Assembly (NCBI GenBank): GCA_035516155.1
Contig: DATJAP010000041.1
Span: 1-64,000, forward strand
DNA: 64,000 bases
From: JAJYKN01 sp035516155
GTDB taxonomy: Bacteria > Nitrospirota > UBA9217
Reading direction: 5' to 3'
Part shown: positions 17,678-26,669 of the stretch, piece after piece
Layout: the number at the start of each line of letters is the position of its first letter
Position numbering within the stretch: the stretch's first letter is position 1
Made by a program: the position numbers and the translations under genes
Notes under the pieces: generated by a model
Told to the model about the DNA's origin: nothing
Database searches by the model: none
What the model saw: only the letters and a program-made list of their open reading frames with translations

Positions 17678-19705
17678 TTATGAAAAAACCTCTACCCTGT
17701 TCTTGCCGCTGTTCTTGGCCCGATACAGCGCCTTGTCGACATTTTCAAGAAGGAGCTCTACGGTTTTCCCGTGTTCAGGATAACAGACAACGCCTATGCT
17801 GGCCGTTAGAGAATGCGGTCCCGTCGCGGCTTCATCCCGAGGCATCAGCACATTTTTTATTACATTGGTCCTCACGCGTTCCGCGATGTCGCTTGCAAGC
17901 GGCTCATCGGTTTCCGGCAGAATGACCATGAATTCATCGCCTCCGTAACGGGCAACGATATCCATGGATCGAACCGTATTGAATAAGGTGTCCGCGATGT
18001 TTTTCAATATTTTGTCGCCGTAGAGATGTCCCAATGAGTCGTTGCAGGCTTTGAAGCCGTCCAAGTCCACCATGAGCAGGCTGAGATGGTGACCGGTGCG
18101 TTCGGCCCGGGCTAATTCGACTTTCAGCCTCTCGTTGAGGTATCGCCGGTTCAGGAGACCGGTCAGGGGATCGGTGATCGTCAGTTTCTTGAGCTCTTCC
18201 GTCTGGTTGAAGAAGACATTCCGCTCCATGACGATCGCTGCATGGGTTGCAAAGGACTGGATGAGTTTCAGATCCTCTTCATCGAAAACTTCACCGGTCG
18301 CCTTGTCCGACAGGTTGAGTACGCCGATGATGCGCTCATTGATTTTGAGCGGCACGCTGACGAATGATGGCGTTTTATAGTGCTGTCTGTTTTTTTGATT
18401 TGTTCTCGGATCTTTTTCGACATTCTTGACCAGGATAGCCTCTCCATTTTCAGCGACTTTTCCGGCGATCCCCTCGCCGCGGTTGATTTTGTGCTTTCGA
18501 GTTACGCCCTCAATGATACCTTTTTTCGCCTCAAGGAGAAGCGCATCGGTATCGTGATCGAGGAGCATCAGGGAGCCCTGTTCCGCCTTCAGCAGTTCCG
18601 CGGATTTTTCCAGAATTGTCTGGAGCAGCTTCCCGTAATTTTGAATCGGCGCTATTGCCTTGGTCAGTTCCGAAATTGCGACAAATCGGTCAAATTTTTT
18701 ATGAAGGTCTTGATGTAGATGATAATTTTCGATAAACAACGCAGTTTGTTTACAGAACCCGGAAATGATCTGTATATCGCTTTCCGTGAGAGGCCGGTCG
18801 TTGATACCGAGAATGCCCGTTAAACTGTTATTGATCAGAATGGGGAAATAAAACCCGGACTTTGTCTCCCCTTTCGCCATGATGCCGCGTTCGCCGGCAT
18901 GCTCGGGAAAATGGACAAACGGTTTTCCCCCCCGGAGTTCCTTGATAACAGGATGCTGTGCGTTGATATCGGGGACCTTAATCTGGACTCCTCCTTTAGA
19001 CAGGCCGTACAGGCTCGTATAGGCGCCAAGGTTTGTATCAAACGAATAAATGGTGACCTGGTCGATGTTTAGCAGTGTTGAAAGATTGTACAGCATGTCC
19101 TGGAAGCGGATTTCTGGCTGCTGCACTGCAGAGGTTCCCCAGCGCGAGAAAACGCTCTTGAGACTTTCGACCTGCCTTCTCAGAATAGCGACTTCCTGCA
19201 TGTTGTTGAGAAGGCGATTGACCGTGCTGGCCACGAAGCGGCAGGTTTTCCATGCCTGCTGCGAGGTCGTGTAGGTGAGCGGTATTTTTATCGTGACCAT
19301 ATCAATGCCGCAAGAGCTCGCCAGTTCCATGCAGTCTCGGAAATCATCATAAGTGGGAAATGATCCCTGCCCCTGGATTACGGCTTTTTCCCCCATATAT
19401 TCGATCGGGAGGACAAAGCTCATGACCTTTGCATAACACTGATAGACCTCGGGCTTTCCCGTTGAGAGGGCGTTCATAATGTAGGAATTGCAGGTTGAGC
19501 TACATTGTGATTCGAAGCGGGGTGAGGATAAGTGGAAACTCTGGCAGAGGGGAGCGTCGCCGAGGGCAACGAAGATAGGTGTCCCCGTCTGAGAATAGAT
19601 GCTCAGAGAAAAACCGAGGCTCTCAGAGAGGGATATGAAAAGGTCCCGCCATGTTTCAGTCCTGAGGAGGTCCTGTAAGTGATCTCCTGTAATAATATCC
19701 AGCAC
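17678..19705 (-). CDS. PocR-GAF-GGDEF diguanylate cyclase
   Basis: A 675-residue protein from GTG 19705 (GGAGA upstream). Residues about 5-170 are a PocR-type sensory domain (LQDLLRTETWRDLFISLSES, several Cys including SSTCNSY and YQCYAK). A short coil and one or two GAF domains follow (about 200-330 and 345-490). The C-terminal GGDEF domain (about 505-675) has DPLTGLLNRRYL, RYGGDEFMVILPE, and an intact inhibitory I-site RSMD five residues upstream. It should make cyclic di-GMP and be product-inhibited. It heads a compact operon with an ATPase-kinase, STAS and HD-GYP gene. The PocR domain suggests a small-molecule ligand. Confidence 0.9.
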   Translation of the reverse strand: MLDIITGDHLQDLLRTETWRDLFISLSESLGFSLSIYSQTGTPIFVALGDAPLCQSFHLSSPRFESQCSSTCNSYIMNALSTGKPEVYQCYAKVMSFVLPIEYMGEKAVIQGQGSFPTYDDFRDCMELASSCGIDMVTIKIPLTYTTSQQAWKTCRFVASTVNRLLNNMQEVAILRRQVESLKSVFSRWGTSAVQQPEIRFQDMLYNLSTLLNIDQVTIYSFDTNLGAYTSLYGLSKGGVQIKVPDINAQHPVIKELRGGKPFVHFPEHAGERGIMAKGETKSGFYFPILINNSLTGILGINDRPLTESDIQIISGFCKQTALFIENYHLHQDLHKKFDRFVAISELTKAIAPIQNYGKLLQTILEKSAELLKAEQGSLMLLDHDTDALLLEAKKGIIEGVTRKHKINRGEGIAGKVAENGEAILVKNVEKDPRTNQKNRQHYKTPSFVSVPLKINERIIGVLNLSDKATGEVFDEEDLKLIQSFATHAAIVMERNVFFNQTEELKKLTITDPLTGLLNRRYLNERLKVELARAERTGHHLSLLMVDLDGFKACNDSLGHLYGDKILKNIADTLFNTVRSMDIVARYGGDEFMVILPETDEPLASDIAERVRTNVIKNVLMPRDEAATGPHSLTASIGVVCYPEHGKTVELLLENVDKALYRAKNSGKNRVEVFS

Positions 19706-20228
19706 AGTGTCTCCGGCATCGTGATGTATGCTGCTGAAGAACGTTTGTAATTTTTAGTTGGATGGTGAAAGAGAAGGTCATTGCCAGTTGATAATTTGTA
19801 GCATAAGGCGTATGGAAGGTCAAGAAGAAAGATTGATTTTACAACACAATTTATTGGTCATCTTTTGGTTTTGCTTCGATAAACAACCAAACTATTTTGT
19901 GTTCTGCCGATGAAGGGCAGAGATCACTTAACTGGACTTTCTCGTGCTGGATTTTACCTTGTGTATGTTGTTTTTCCCGCGATTTGCATCGGCAGGGCAT
20001 GCAGAACGTCATTCAGATGGCCGAGAATTTTTTTTTAGCTGCAGTTTGATCGGAAGGCCGACTTATATCCCGCGTTCTAATACCCCATATCTTCAGGACG
20101 GTATTAAAGGTGCCGCTTAGAAAAACCAGACAAGTATTGTTTCGGTAAGAGATAGACGCGTGTTCACCTCTCTAATCTATTTCATAAAGATGATTGAGCC
20201 CGTTAAAGAGCCCGATCCGCAAAAGATG
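19706..20228. other. Intergenic, no gene seen
   Basis: Upstream of the GGDEF operon. It must contain that operon's promoter on the minus strand, but I see no consensus boxes. No coding remnant is recognisable. Confidence 0.4.
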
Positions 20229-20340
20229 ACTGTCGTCTGCACGGCATTGGTAACTGACAATAGCACCGCCCTTTTGCTCAGCTCACTTGTTTTTTTCTGC
20301 AACGACGCTGCGACGCTATCGAATACCACGGTATGGCACT
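20199..20340 (+). pseudogene. Decayed repeat copy A (homologous to 38371-38514)
   Basis: This stretch shares ordered sequence anchors with 38371-38514 on the same strand: actgtcgtc (20229-20237), an AG-ACCGCC-TTTTGCTC block, a T-run followed by CTGC and ACGA, and ggtatggca (20330-20338). Anchor-to-anchor length is 110 nt here and 104 nt in the other copy. Conceptual translation shares P-K-x-TVV, NSTA and FFC. It looks like two eroded copies of one former gene or mobile element, which I cannot name. Confidence 0.5.
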
Positions 20341-21255
20341 TGGTACTTTTTTCGCGCCAACAAGCTGAAATGCGTATCAGACAAATCCCGGGATGGTGAT
20401 TATGCGGGAAGTCATCCAGCTTTCCAAACTCAATGCAGCAATCTCCTGCGGGATGTCGTCTTCAGAAAAAAAGCAAGCTCGAATCGCAGAAAAATCGGCG
20501 TTTTGATTTCTGCGCTGCAAAAGGGAACAAGGTTTCCCGCGTTATTGCAGAAGTCGGTTCTGAAATCAACGATACATGAAAGCAGTGGCTTCAGCTTTTG
20601 CAAAACAGGGCGACCACTCTTATCGTGATGGAGCAGAAAGACCGATTTACCCGTTTTGGGTCTAATGCAGGGCAGTTCCTGCTCAATAACGAAGGGCAGG
20701 ATATCGAAGTGACCAATGAAATTTCGAATGAGAAGGATGAAATCCTTCAAAATCTTGTTTTATCATCATGTCTTTCTGCGCGAGAATTTATGGCCAGAGC
20801 AGAGGGAAGTGCCGGACAGAAAAAACCATTCAGACCTTAATGGAGCTCAAGCATGCTTAAGACCTATGAGCCTAGGTATTCAGCCAATCCCGGTTAAAAA
20901 AAGGAGTAGTCCGTGTATTCAAATCATACCGCAAGCTTGTTGCCTCAAAAGTAGCGGGACAATGAGTTCTGTTCCAAAAAAGAGGAGATTTTGGTTTTCT
21001 TTCATTAAGGACGTGCCAATAAGGGAGCGATTAGCGGCCCGAAACCGCGAAATTATCCCTTGATGTGGGGTTAACCAACCCTCTTCGCGGGCGATCAAGG
21101 AGATCCTGGGGGACGGAACGTTTTCCTCCGTATTCCGTAGGAAGAAACATTTTGCTACAAAAATTCATACTATGATAGTATAATACCGCTGATTTCAGGG
21201 TTGCACTCACCGTGTTCTTGGCTATTGCTTTTCATTTCGTCTCGACCAAAATTCC
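20341..21255. other. Probable decayed sequence, no intact gene
   Basis: Several 80-115-codon frames on both strands overlap, but none has a family signature, a good ribosome binding site or consistent codon use. I regard it as an eroded segment continuing from the repeat copy. A TATAAT with a flanking ATACTAT/ATAGTAT inverted repeat lies at 21168-21184, about 85 bp before the next gene, but no -35 box is at the right distance. Confidence 0.4.
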
Positions 21256-21270
21256 ATTGGGAGAGTATCC

Positions 21271-22170
21271 GTGGGAATAAATAAGATATTTCAACGATGG
21301 TTGTTGTTGCTTGTCACGTTTGGCATGGCTTCCCTGATCATGGGCGCTACCGACCGGGCAACGGTCAGTTTATCAAGAAACGCAGGTAATACTAATGACT
21401 CAAAGAATCCGATGAGTGGTATGACAGGCAGCATGAGCGTGATCAGCAATGCAACAGACAGTCCGGTAAGCGGTGTGACGGCCAGTATGGCCAGCAGGGC
21501 AACCAACAGTTTGCGCAGTGGTATTACGAGCAGTATGACCACCAGCGCGGCTGCCGCACCCGTCAGCAAACCGACCGTCACCCATGTTGCCCTTTCACCT
21601 TATGCCGAGGAACTTGCGAGGATCCTCAAATTTGACCGGCTTGTGCTCGTCATGATCAAGGAGGAAACTCACGAACGCATCCAGCGGTTGGTTGGTTATG
21701 ATGAGGACGGATACCAGATTATCGCTCCCGGTATTGCTGTGACCGTGCCCGAAGAGAAATCAGACAGCATTCTCGCTTCGCTCCGCCGCAAGTTGTTGCC
21801 CAAGAAATACTTGGCATTCGTCATAGAAATAAACGCAGGGCTCAAGGCTGATAAAATAGGCTTCATCAAAGGCACGGACCAGTATGAGATTCTCCGTATC
21901 ATGCATACCAACGGTGACGAATATGATATATCAAACCAGGATGTCATCGATCGGCTTCAGGACTGGGAGAAGATATCCTCCTTTGAGATCATCGGTGCTG
22001 ACAACGACTGGGTCGAGATCGAGTTTAGGAGGCTGCCCAAAGACCTGAAGGCCTTTGTCAAGGAAGTGTACGAATTCAGCCCGGATGCTGTTGACGAGGG
22101 GCCGGGCACCATTGAAGGGCTGATGAAGGAGTTGAACAAGACCAAGCGGCTGTTCCTTCTTTGGGATTAG
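21271..22170 (+). CDS. Secreted DUF4253-like protein with Ser/Thr-rich repeats
   Basis: A 299-residue protein starting at GTG 21271 (GGGAG upstream). Residues 1-26 form a signal peptide (WLLLLVTFGMASLIMG). Residues about 45-95 hold three imperfect repeats centred on SGMTGSM, SGVTASM and SGITSSM, giving a flexible low-complexity linker. The C-terminal half (about 105-299) resembles DUF4253: YEILRIMHTNGDEYDISNQDVIDRLQDW, then FEIIGADNDWVEIEF and FVKEVYEFSPDAVDEG. The function of DUF4253 is unknown; exported versions with a linker are unusual in my experience. It converges on the small Lys-rich gene. Confidence 0.7.
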   Translation: MGINKIFQRWLLLLVTFGMASLIMGATDRATVSLSRNAGNTNDSKNPMSGMTGSMSVISNATDSPVSGVTASMASRATNSLRSGITSSMTTSAAAAPVSKPTVTHVALSPYAEELARILKFDRLVLVMIKEETHERIQRLVGYDEDGYQIIAPGIAVTVPEEKSDSILASLRRKLLPKKYLAFVIEINAGLKADKIGFIKGTDQYEILRIMHTNGDEYDISNQDVIDRLQDWEKISSFEIIGADNDWVEIEFRRLPKDLKAFVKEVYEFSPDAVDEGPGTIEGLMKELNKTKRLFLLWD

Positions 22171-22206
22171 GATGCAAATGAAAATGCATGAATGTCTCGC
22201 AACAGT

Positions 22207-22240
22207 AAAAAAAGGCAGGCGGTATTTCCGCCTGCCTAAA
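22207..22240 (-). terminator. Rho-independent terminator of the Lys-rich gene
   Basis: A 10-bp perfect stem (22213-22222 with 22228-22237, GGCAGGCGG core) with loop TATTT is followed, on the minus strand, by seven T residues (plus-strand A run 22207-22213). It ends the leftward small-protein gene and may also act on the convergent DUF4253-like gene. Confidence 0.9.
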
Positions 22241-22307
22241 ATCACTTGTGCATTCAAGATAACATTTTTTTCCGCTTAGGAATAATAAATGAGCGGTATG
22301 GGTGAAA

Positions 22308-22538
22308 CTACTTTCCTGCCGGAGCTGCCGGGGCTGCTGCCGGGGCTGCTTCTTCCTTCTTTGCAGCCTTCTTTTTCTTCTTCGCAACCTTCTTCTTTGC
22401 AGCTTTCTTCTTTGCCGGAGCCTTCTCTTCCATCTTCTTCTCCGGTGCAGCTGCTGGTGCCCCACCTTCCTGTGCGAATGCTACGCCGAGGGTCAGGGCA
22501 AATGCCATTGCCGTGAAAAGAGCAATAATCTTCTTCAT
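22308..22538 (-). CDS. Small secreted Lys/Ala-rich (histone H1-like) protein
   Basis: A 76-residue protein with a classic signal peptide (MKKIIALFTAMAFALTLGVAFA) and a mature part of about 54 residues made almost only of Ala, Lys, Pro and Glu, with AKKKAAKKKVAKKKKKAAKK in the middle and Ala/Pro ends. It resembles histone H1-like tails in composition, but the signal peptide sends it to the periplasm or outside, so DNA binding in the nucleoid is unlikely. It could bind lipopolysaccharide, peptidoglycan or extracellular DNA; this is inference. GGAGG lies upstream, a consensus promoter at 22573-22601 drives it and a strong terminator ends it, so it is a monocistronic, probably highly expressed gene. 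Confidence 0.8.
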   Translation of the reverse strand: MKKIIALFTAMAFALTLGVAFAQEGGAPAAAPEKKMEEKAPAKKKAAKKKVAKKKKKAAKKEEAAPAAAPAAPAGK

Positions 22539-22572
22539 TCTGTTTCACCTCCCTTCCTTTGCAAGATTCTTT

Positions 22573-22601
22573 AAAATATCAGATTCGGCATCTATTGTCA
22601 A
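22573..22601 (-). promoter_or_regulatory. Sigma-70 promoter of the Lys-rich gene
   Basis: On the minus strand TTGACA (22596-22601) is separated by exactly 17 bases from TATTTT (22573-22578), 34 bp before the ATG at 22538. Confidence 0.85.
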
Positions 22602-22695
22602 GAATAAAGAATGAACGCCTGGAGGAACGCAAAGATTAAGCTTACGGAAACTGTCGATTTGATGCGGCAATAACCCACGTGATATCAGTCATTTC

Positions 22696-22725
22696 TTGAC
22701 AAAAAGGACGCGATTCAGTTAGATT
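22696..22725 (+). promoter_or_regulatory. Sigma-70 promoter for the kinase/NtrC pair
   Basis: TTGACA (22696-22701), 18-base spacer, TAGATT (22720-22725). It lies 150 bp upstream of the chosen kinase start and is compatible with the alternative GTG at 22784. Confidence 0.6.
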
Positions 22726-22873
22726 GTATTAAGATCGTTTTGCCTATGGATGAAGGTCATGGAAAGGCATTCTCCCTGCAACTGTGCGCGGAAGAGTTCA
22801 TGATTATCCCGTGCAGAGAGCAGCCTGCCAAGCCTTAAATACCCGGGTGGACACAAGACAAGACGTCCTTCAT

Positions 22874-23986
22874 ATGATACAATCCCTCTTCAGGCGCAAA
22901 AAAGGTTCAAGGGCTTACGTGCTGGCAGGTCTTCTTGCGCTCATTTCGCTGATCCACTACCTCGTGCGGGGTGTACATGCCGGTATACTCCATGGGCTTC
23001 TCGGTCACCTTTACATCGTTCCAATAATACTCGGCGCTTATTGGTACGGGATCAGGGGAGGCGTATCGACATCCATTGCCTCCGCAGTGCTGTTTTCGCC
23101 GCACCTGTTTCTGCACTGGCACGATCCTTTTCTGGATGTCTATAATTACGTCGAATTGTTCCTTTTTCTGCTAATCGGCGGCGTCACTGGCGTGTTGAGT
23201 CAGATGGAACGCAATCAGGGCATGCGCTACGAGGAGGCACTCAGGCGCCTCGATGAATCCCACCGGAAACTGAAGGAACAGACGGATATCCTGTTCCAGA
23301 CCGAAGAGCACCTGAGACGAGCGGACCGGCTGTCAGCCCTGGGTGAACTGTCCGCCGGCATGGCCCACGAGATACGCAATCCGCTCGGGTCAATTAAGGG
23401 CGCTGTTGAGATTCTGAAGGACGACTATTCAGCGGACGATGCCAGGTATGAGTTCATCCAGATTCTGCTCAAGGAGACGGACCGGCTAAACCGCATTGTC
23501 CAGGAGTTCCTCGAGTTCGCGAAGTCCAAGCAGCCGGACTTTCAGCAAGCCGATCTAAACGAGGCCCTCGAATCGGTGCTAACCCTAACGTCGCAGGAGG
23601 CCAGAAAAGCGGGCATCACGGTGCGGAAACAGCTTGATCCGGCAATCGGAAGACGGAGCCTGGATGCCGGGATGCTCAAACAAGCCTTCCTAAACCTGGT
23701 TCTGAATGCCCTCCAAGCTATGCCGGAGGGCGGTGAGTTGACCGTGAAGAGCAGTATCCGGGATGAGATGATCGAAGTGATGATCAGGGACACCGGATCA
23801 GGCATTTCGGAAGAGAACCGGAAAAAGCTTTTCAGCCCCTTTTTTACGACTAGAAAGCAGGGAACGGGTCTCGGGCTTGCCATCACCTATCGCATCATCG
23901 AGAAGCACCGGGGAACGATCGACGTCGTGAGCGAGCCGGGCCAGGGTGCAACGTTTACGGTTAAGATCCCCCTTGCAGAAGGGTAA
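22874..23986 (+). CDS. Membrane histidine kinase (NtrB/ZraS-like)
   Basis: About 370 residues from ATG 22874; the frame is open from GTG 22784, which would add 30 residues of no clear homology. The N-terminal 110 residues hold four hydrophobic helices with little periplasmic loop, a DUF4118-like membrane sensor. A coiled linker leads to HisKA with LSALGELSAGMAHEIRNPLG (phospho-acceptor H165) and the ATPase domain with NLVLNALQAMPEGG, RDTGSGISEENR, FFTTRKQGTGLGLAI. The next gene, 38 bp downstream, is an NtrC-family activator and should be its partner. Confidence 0.9.
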   Translation: MIQSLFRRKKGSRAYVLAGLLALISLIHYLVRGVHAGILHGLLGHLYIVPIILGAYWYGIRGGVSTSIASAVLFSPHLFLHWHDPFLDVYNYVELFLFLLIGGVTGVLSQMERNQGMRYEEALRRLDESHRKLKEQTDILFQTEEHLRRADRLSALGELSAGMAHEIRNPLGSIKGAVEILKDDYSADDARYEFIQILLKETDRLNRIVQEFLEFAKSKQPDFQQADLNEALESVLTLTSQEARKAGITVRKQLDPAIGRRSLDAGMLKQAFLNLVLNALQAMPEGGELTVKSSIRDEMIEVMIRDTGSGISEENRKKLFSPFFTTRKQGTGLGLAITYRIIEKHRGTIDVVSEPGQGATFTVKIPLAEG

Positions 23987-24024
23987 TTTACGCATTCTTC
24001 TTTTATCTCTGTGGTGAAAAAATC

Positions 24025-25377
24025 ATGAAAAAATCCTCTATCCTTCTCATAGATGACGACGACAGCCTCCGCAGGGTCATAGAATTCAATCTGACTTCGG
24101 CCGGGCACCTCGTGCAGACTGCAGCTAGCGGCGAGGAGGGCCTGCGACTTTTTGAGAAGGGACGCTTTGACGTGGTGATCACGGACATCACTATGCCCGG
24201 CATGAACGGGATGGAGGTCCTCGCGACGATCCACAGCCGGGACGGAGACCTGCCTGTGATCATGATTACAGCTTACGGCACGATTGAGAGTGCCGTTCAA
24301 TCCATGAGGCAGGGGGCCTTCGATTACATTACCAAACCCTTTAACCGTGATGAGCTGATACTGACACTCGCTAAAGCGCTTCGGATGAGACGGCTAGAGA
24401 GGGAAAATGTCGAGCTCCGGGCCGAAGTCACGGACCGGTACCGCTTCGACAGCATCATCGGCAACAGCGACGCTATACGGGAGGTGCTCGATATGGCCGG
24501 CCGGGTGGCCGCGAGCGACGCCACAGTCCTTATCACGGGGGAACGGGGAACGGGCAAAGAGCTTCTTGCCAAAGGCATCCATTTCAACAGTTCGCGCTCC
24601 AAAGGCCCCTTTGTTGCCGTCAATTGTGCCGCCATCCCCGAGGCGCTTATTGAGAGCGAGCTTTTCGGCCATGTAAAGGGGGCCTTTACCGGAGCAGGGA
24701 GGGACAAGGAAGGAAAATTCGAACTGGCCGACGGCGGAACGATCTTGCTGGACGAGATCGGGGATCTTCGCATTGATCTTCAGGCGAAAATACTTCGCGT
24801 CCTGCAGGAACGAACTGTTGATCGGCTCGGCGGCACAAAACCCATTCCGGTGGATGTGCGGGTTATCGCCTCTACGAACAAAGATATCGAACAGGCCATC
24901 AAGGAAGGTAAATTCCGTGAAGATCTCTATGATCGCTTAAACGTCGTGGCCCTGCGCATCCCTCCGCTGAGAGACCGCAGAGAGGACATCCTGCCGCTGG
25001 TGAACTATTTTCTTAAAAAGTTTAATAAAGACGCCGTCGTAAGCGTCGCTGAGGAAGCGCAGCAGGCGCTTCTTTCCTATGGGTGGTCCGGCAATGTACG
25101 TGAACTTGAGAGCGTCATGGAACGGGCATCGGTTCTGAGAACTGGAAATACCGTGACGCTCCCCGATCTTCCAGAAAAAATGAAAAACAAGAAGAGCGCG
25201 GTCCAAAACATCATCCTGAACCTTCCGGATGAGGGAATCGCGCTCGAAGACTTGGAAAAGAACCTCATTATCAAGGCCCTCGAAAAGCACAGGGGCAACC
25301 AGACCCGCGCTGCGGAATATCTCGGCATCACGAGACCGACATTGATTTACCGGATGGAGAAATACGGACTCAAATAG
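24025..25377 (+). CDS. NtrC-family sigma-54-dependent response regulator
   Basis: A 450-residue activator with the full order: receiver (LLIDDDDS, phospho-acceptor D54, KPF near 104), AAA+ domain with Walker A GERGTGKE, the sigma-54 contact loop GAFTGA intact (KGAFTGAGRDKEG) and Walker B GGTILLDEIGDL, then a Fis-type helix-turn-helix (HRGNQTRAAEYLGITRPTLIYRM) at the end. It activates transcription from -24/-12 promoters when phosphorylated, presumably by the kinase directly upstream. Targets cannot be told from the window. Confidence 0.95.
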   Translation: MKKSSILLIDDDDSLRRVIEFNLTSAGHLVQTAASGEEGLRLFEKGRFDVVITDITMPGMNGMEVLATIHSRDGDLPVIMITAYGTIESAVQSMRQGAFDYITKPFNRDELILTLAKALRMRRLERENVELRAEVTDRYRFDSIIGNSDAIREVLDMAGRVAASDATVLITGERGTGKELLAKGIHFNSSRSKGPFVAVNCAAIPEALIESELFGHVKGAFTGAGRDKEGKFELADGGTILLDEIGDLRIDLQAKILRVLQERTVDRLGGTKPIPVDVRVIASTNKDIEQAIKEGKFREDLYDRLNVVALRIPPLRDRREDILPLVNYFLKKFNKDAVVSVAEEAQQALLSYGWSGNVRELESVMERASVLRTGNTVTLPDLPEKMKNKKSAVQNIILNLPDEGIALEDLEKNLIIKALEKHRGNQTRAAEYLGITRPTLIYRMEKYGLK

Positions 25378-25433
25378 GCTATAGCGGGAGGGGGATGAAA
25401 CAAAGCTGACCTTCTTTCGGGCTTCCGGGTATC

Positions 25434-25463
25434 TTGCATTTTTAATCCGGAATCATGTACTAT
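25434..25463 (+). promoter_or_regulatory. Sigma-70-like promoter of the HMA gene
   Basis: TTGCAT (25434-25439), 18-base spacer, TACTAT (25458-25463), 33 bp before ATG 25496. Confidence 0.6.
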
Positions 25464-25495
25464 GAAATAGGAATTATTATTATGAGGAGGAACAC

Positions 25496-25702
25496 ATGGC
25501 AAAGGCAAATCTCAAGATCCAGGGAATGACCTGCAATCACTGCGTGATGCGGGTCGCGAAAGCGCTCAAGGCGGTACCAGGCGTGCAGGACGCGCAGGTA
25601 GACCTGCAGAAGGCCGAGGCTGCGGTCACCTATGACGACGCCAAGGTCTCCCTGGACAAATTGTCGTTCGCCGTTGTCGAAGCTGGCTACAAAGTTGTTT
25701 AA
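25496..25702 (+). CDS. Heavy-metal-associated (CopZ-like) metallochaperone
   Basis: A 68-residue single HMA domain with the metal-binding loop GMTCNHC (residues 10-16) and the usual beta-alpha-beta pattern (VAKALKAVPGVQDAQVDL, AAVTYDDAKVS, VVEAGYKVV). Free-standing domains of this size carry Cu(I) or a similar ion to P-type ATPases. No ATPase gene is adjacent. GAGGAGG lies just upstream of the ATG. Confidence 0.9.
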   Translation: MAKANLKIQGMTCNHCVMRVAKALKAVPGVQDAQVDLQKAEAAVTYDDAKVSLDKLSFAVVEAGYKVV

Positions 25703-25849
25703 GAAGATGCTTGGTGTCGGGCAACGAGGAATGGGTTTTTTGTTATTTCACCCACCCATCGGGAACGAAGGGCCTTTTTTCAGCCGCCCGGCGGCTTCGC
25801 CCCTTTCACATGAAGCATAATTCTGTTCAACGATACAGTGAGGCAGGAA

Positions 25850-26602
25850 ATGGACCAGTCGTCGAAATGGAAAGTCATATACGCGAAGAAGTTCAAACGG
25901 CAGCTTCCCTTGGACATAGAACACTGCTCGCCGATCGCGCTCCGGACTATCATTCTCGATGTCCGCACCTCTGCCGGCATCCTCGACCAGATCGCCCAGG
26001 TCTATTGTGACGACGAGGAAGTTTTACAGGCCCTCGTCCGTTGTCCCAATCTGGAAGAGACAACGCTCGCCTTCATCGCGCTGACGGCCTCGGAGGAGAT
26101 GAAGCACTTTATCGCCGGTACGCGGGTTATCGATATCGTTATGGGGGAAGCCTCTGGCGGGGAACATACCGAAGACGGGACGAAGCTCAATATCCAGCAG
26201 CTCATCCAGAAGATGACACCGCCGCAGAAAATCAAGCTTGCAGTAGCGGGCGGCAAAGACGCGCGGAGCCTTCTCATCCGGGAGTCCAGCAAGATGATTG
26301 CGATGGCTGTACTGGAAAATCCCCGGATCACCATCGGCGAGATCGAGTTCTTCGCCAAATCGACCAATTTGAGCGAAGACGTGATACGCAAGATCGGAAC
26401 CAACAGCGAGTGGTCAAAAAAAATATCAGTCGCCTCGGCGCTGGTGAACAACCCCAAAACGCCGGTCGGCATATCGCTGGGGTTTATCAACCGGTTGAGC
26501 GACCGCGAACTTGGCATCCTTGAAAAAAGCCGCAATGTCCCGGCTCCGGTCAGAACGGCAGCAAAAAACCATCTTGCGAAGAAAAAGCTCGGCAAAGCAT
26601 AA
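25850..26602 (+). CDS. Helical-repeat (DUF2336/HEAT-like) protein of unknown function
   Basis: About 250 residues, all-helical by composition, with no signal peptide or membrane segment. It opens with WKVIYAKKFKRQLPLDIEHCSPIALRTIIL and contains repeated patterns of the type ALVRCPNLEETTLAFIALTAS, AMAVLENPRITIGEIEFFAKS and ASALVNNPKTPVGISLGFINRL. The VxNPxTP pattern recurs as in DUF2336-like or HEAT-like repeats of delta-proteobacteria and Nitrospirota. ATG 25850 has GAGGCAGG in front; GTG 25838 is possible. A protein-interaction role is inference. Confidence 0.65.
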   Translation: MDQSSKWKVIYAKKFKRQLPLDIEHCSPIALRTIILDVRTSAGILDQIAQVYCDDEEVLQALVRCPNLEETTLAFIALTASEEMKHFIAGTRVIDIVMGEASGGEHTEDGTKLNIQQLIQKMTPPQKIKLAVAGGKDARSLLIRESSKMIAMAVLENPRITIGEIEFFAKSTNLSEDVIRKIGTNSEWSKKISVASALVNNPKTPVGISLGFINRLSDRELGILEKSRNVPAPVRTAAKNHLAKKKLGKA

Positions 26603-26669
26603 ATTCCCGTCCCATGCTCCGGTCAATGCCTCCTGTGTCGTTTAAATTGATTGCGGTTCCAGGTGTATT

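Noticed and set aside
20430..20750. 106-codon minus-strand frame in the decayed region
   Set aside because: No family signature, no start signal and it overlaps open frames on the other strand.
6154..21189. Exact 15-base match GCGGTATTATACTAT at 6154-6168 and, inverted, at 21175-21189
   Set aside because: In 64 kb a few exact 15-mers are expected by chance, and the flanks do not match.
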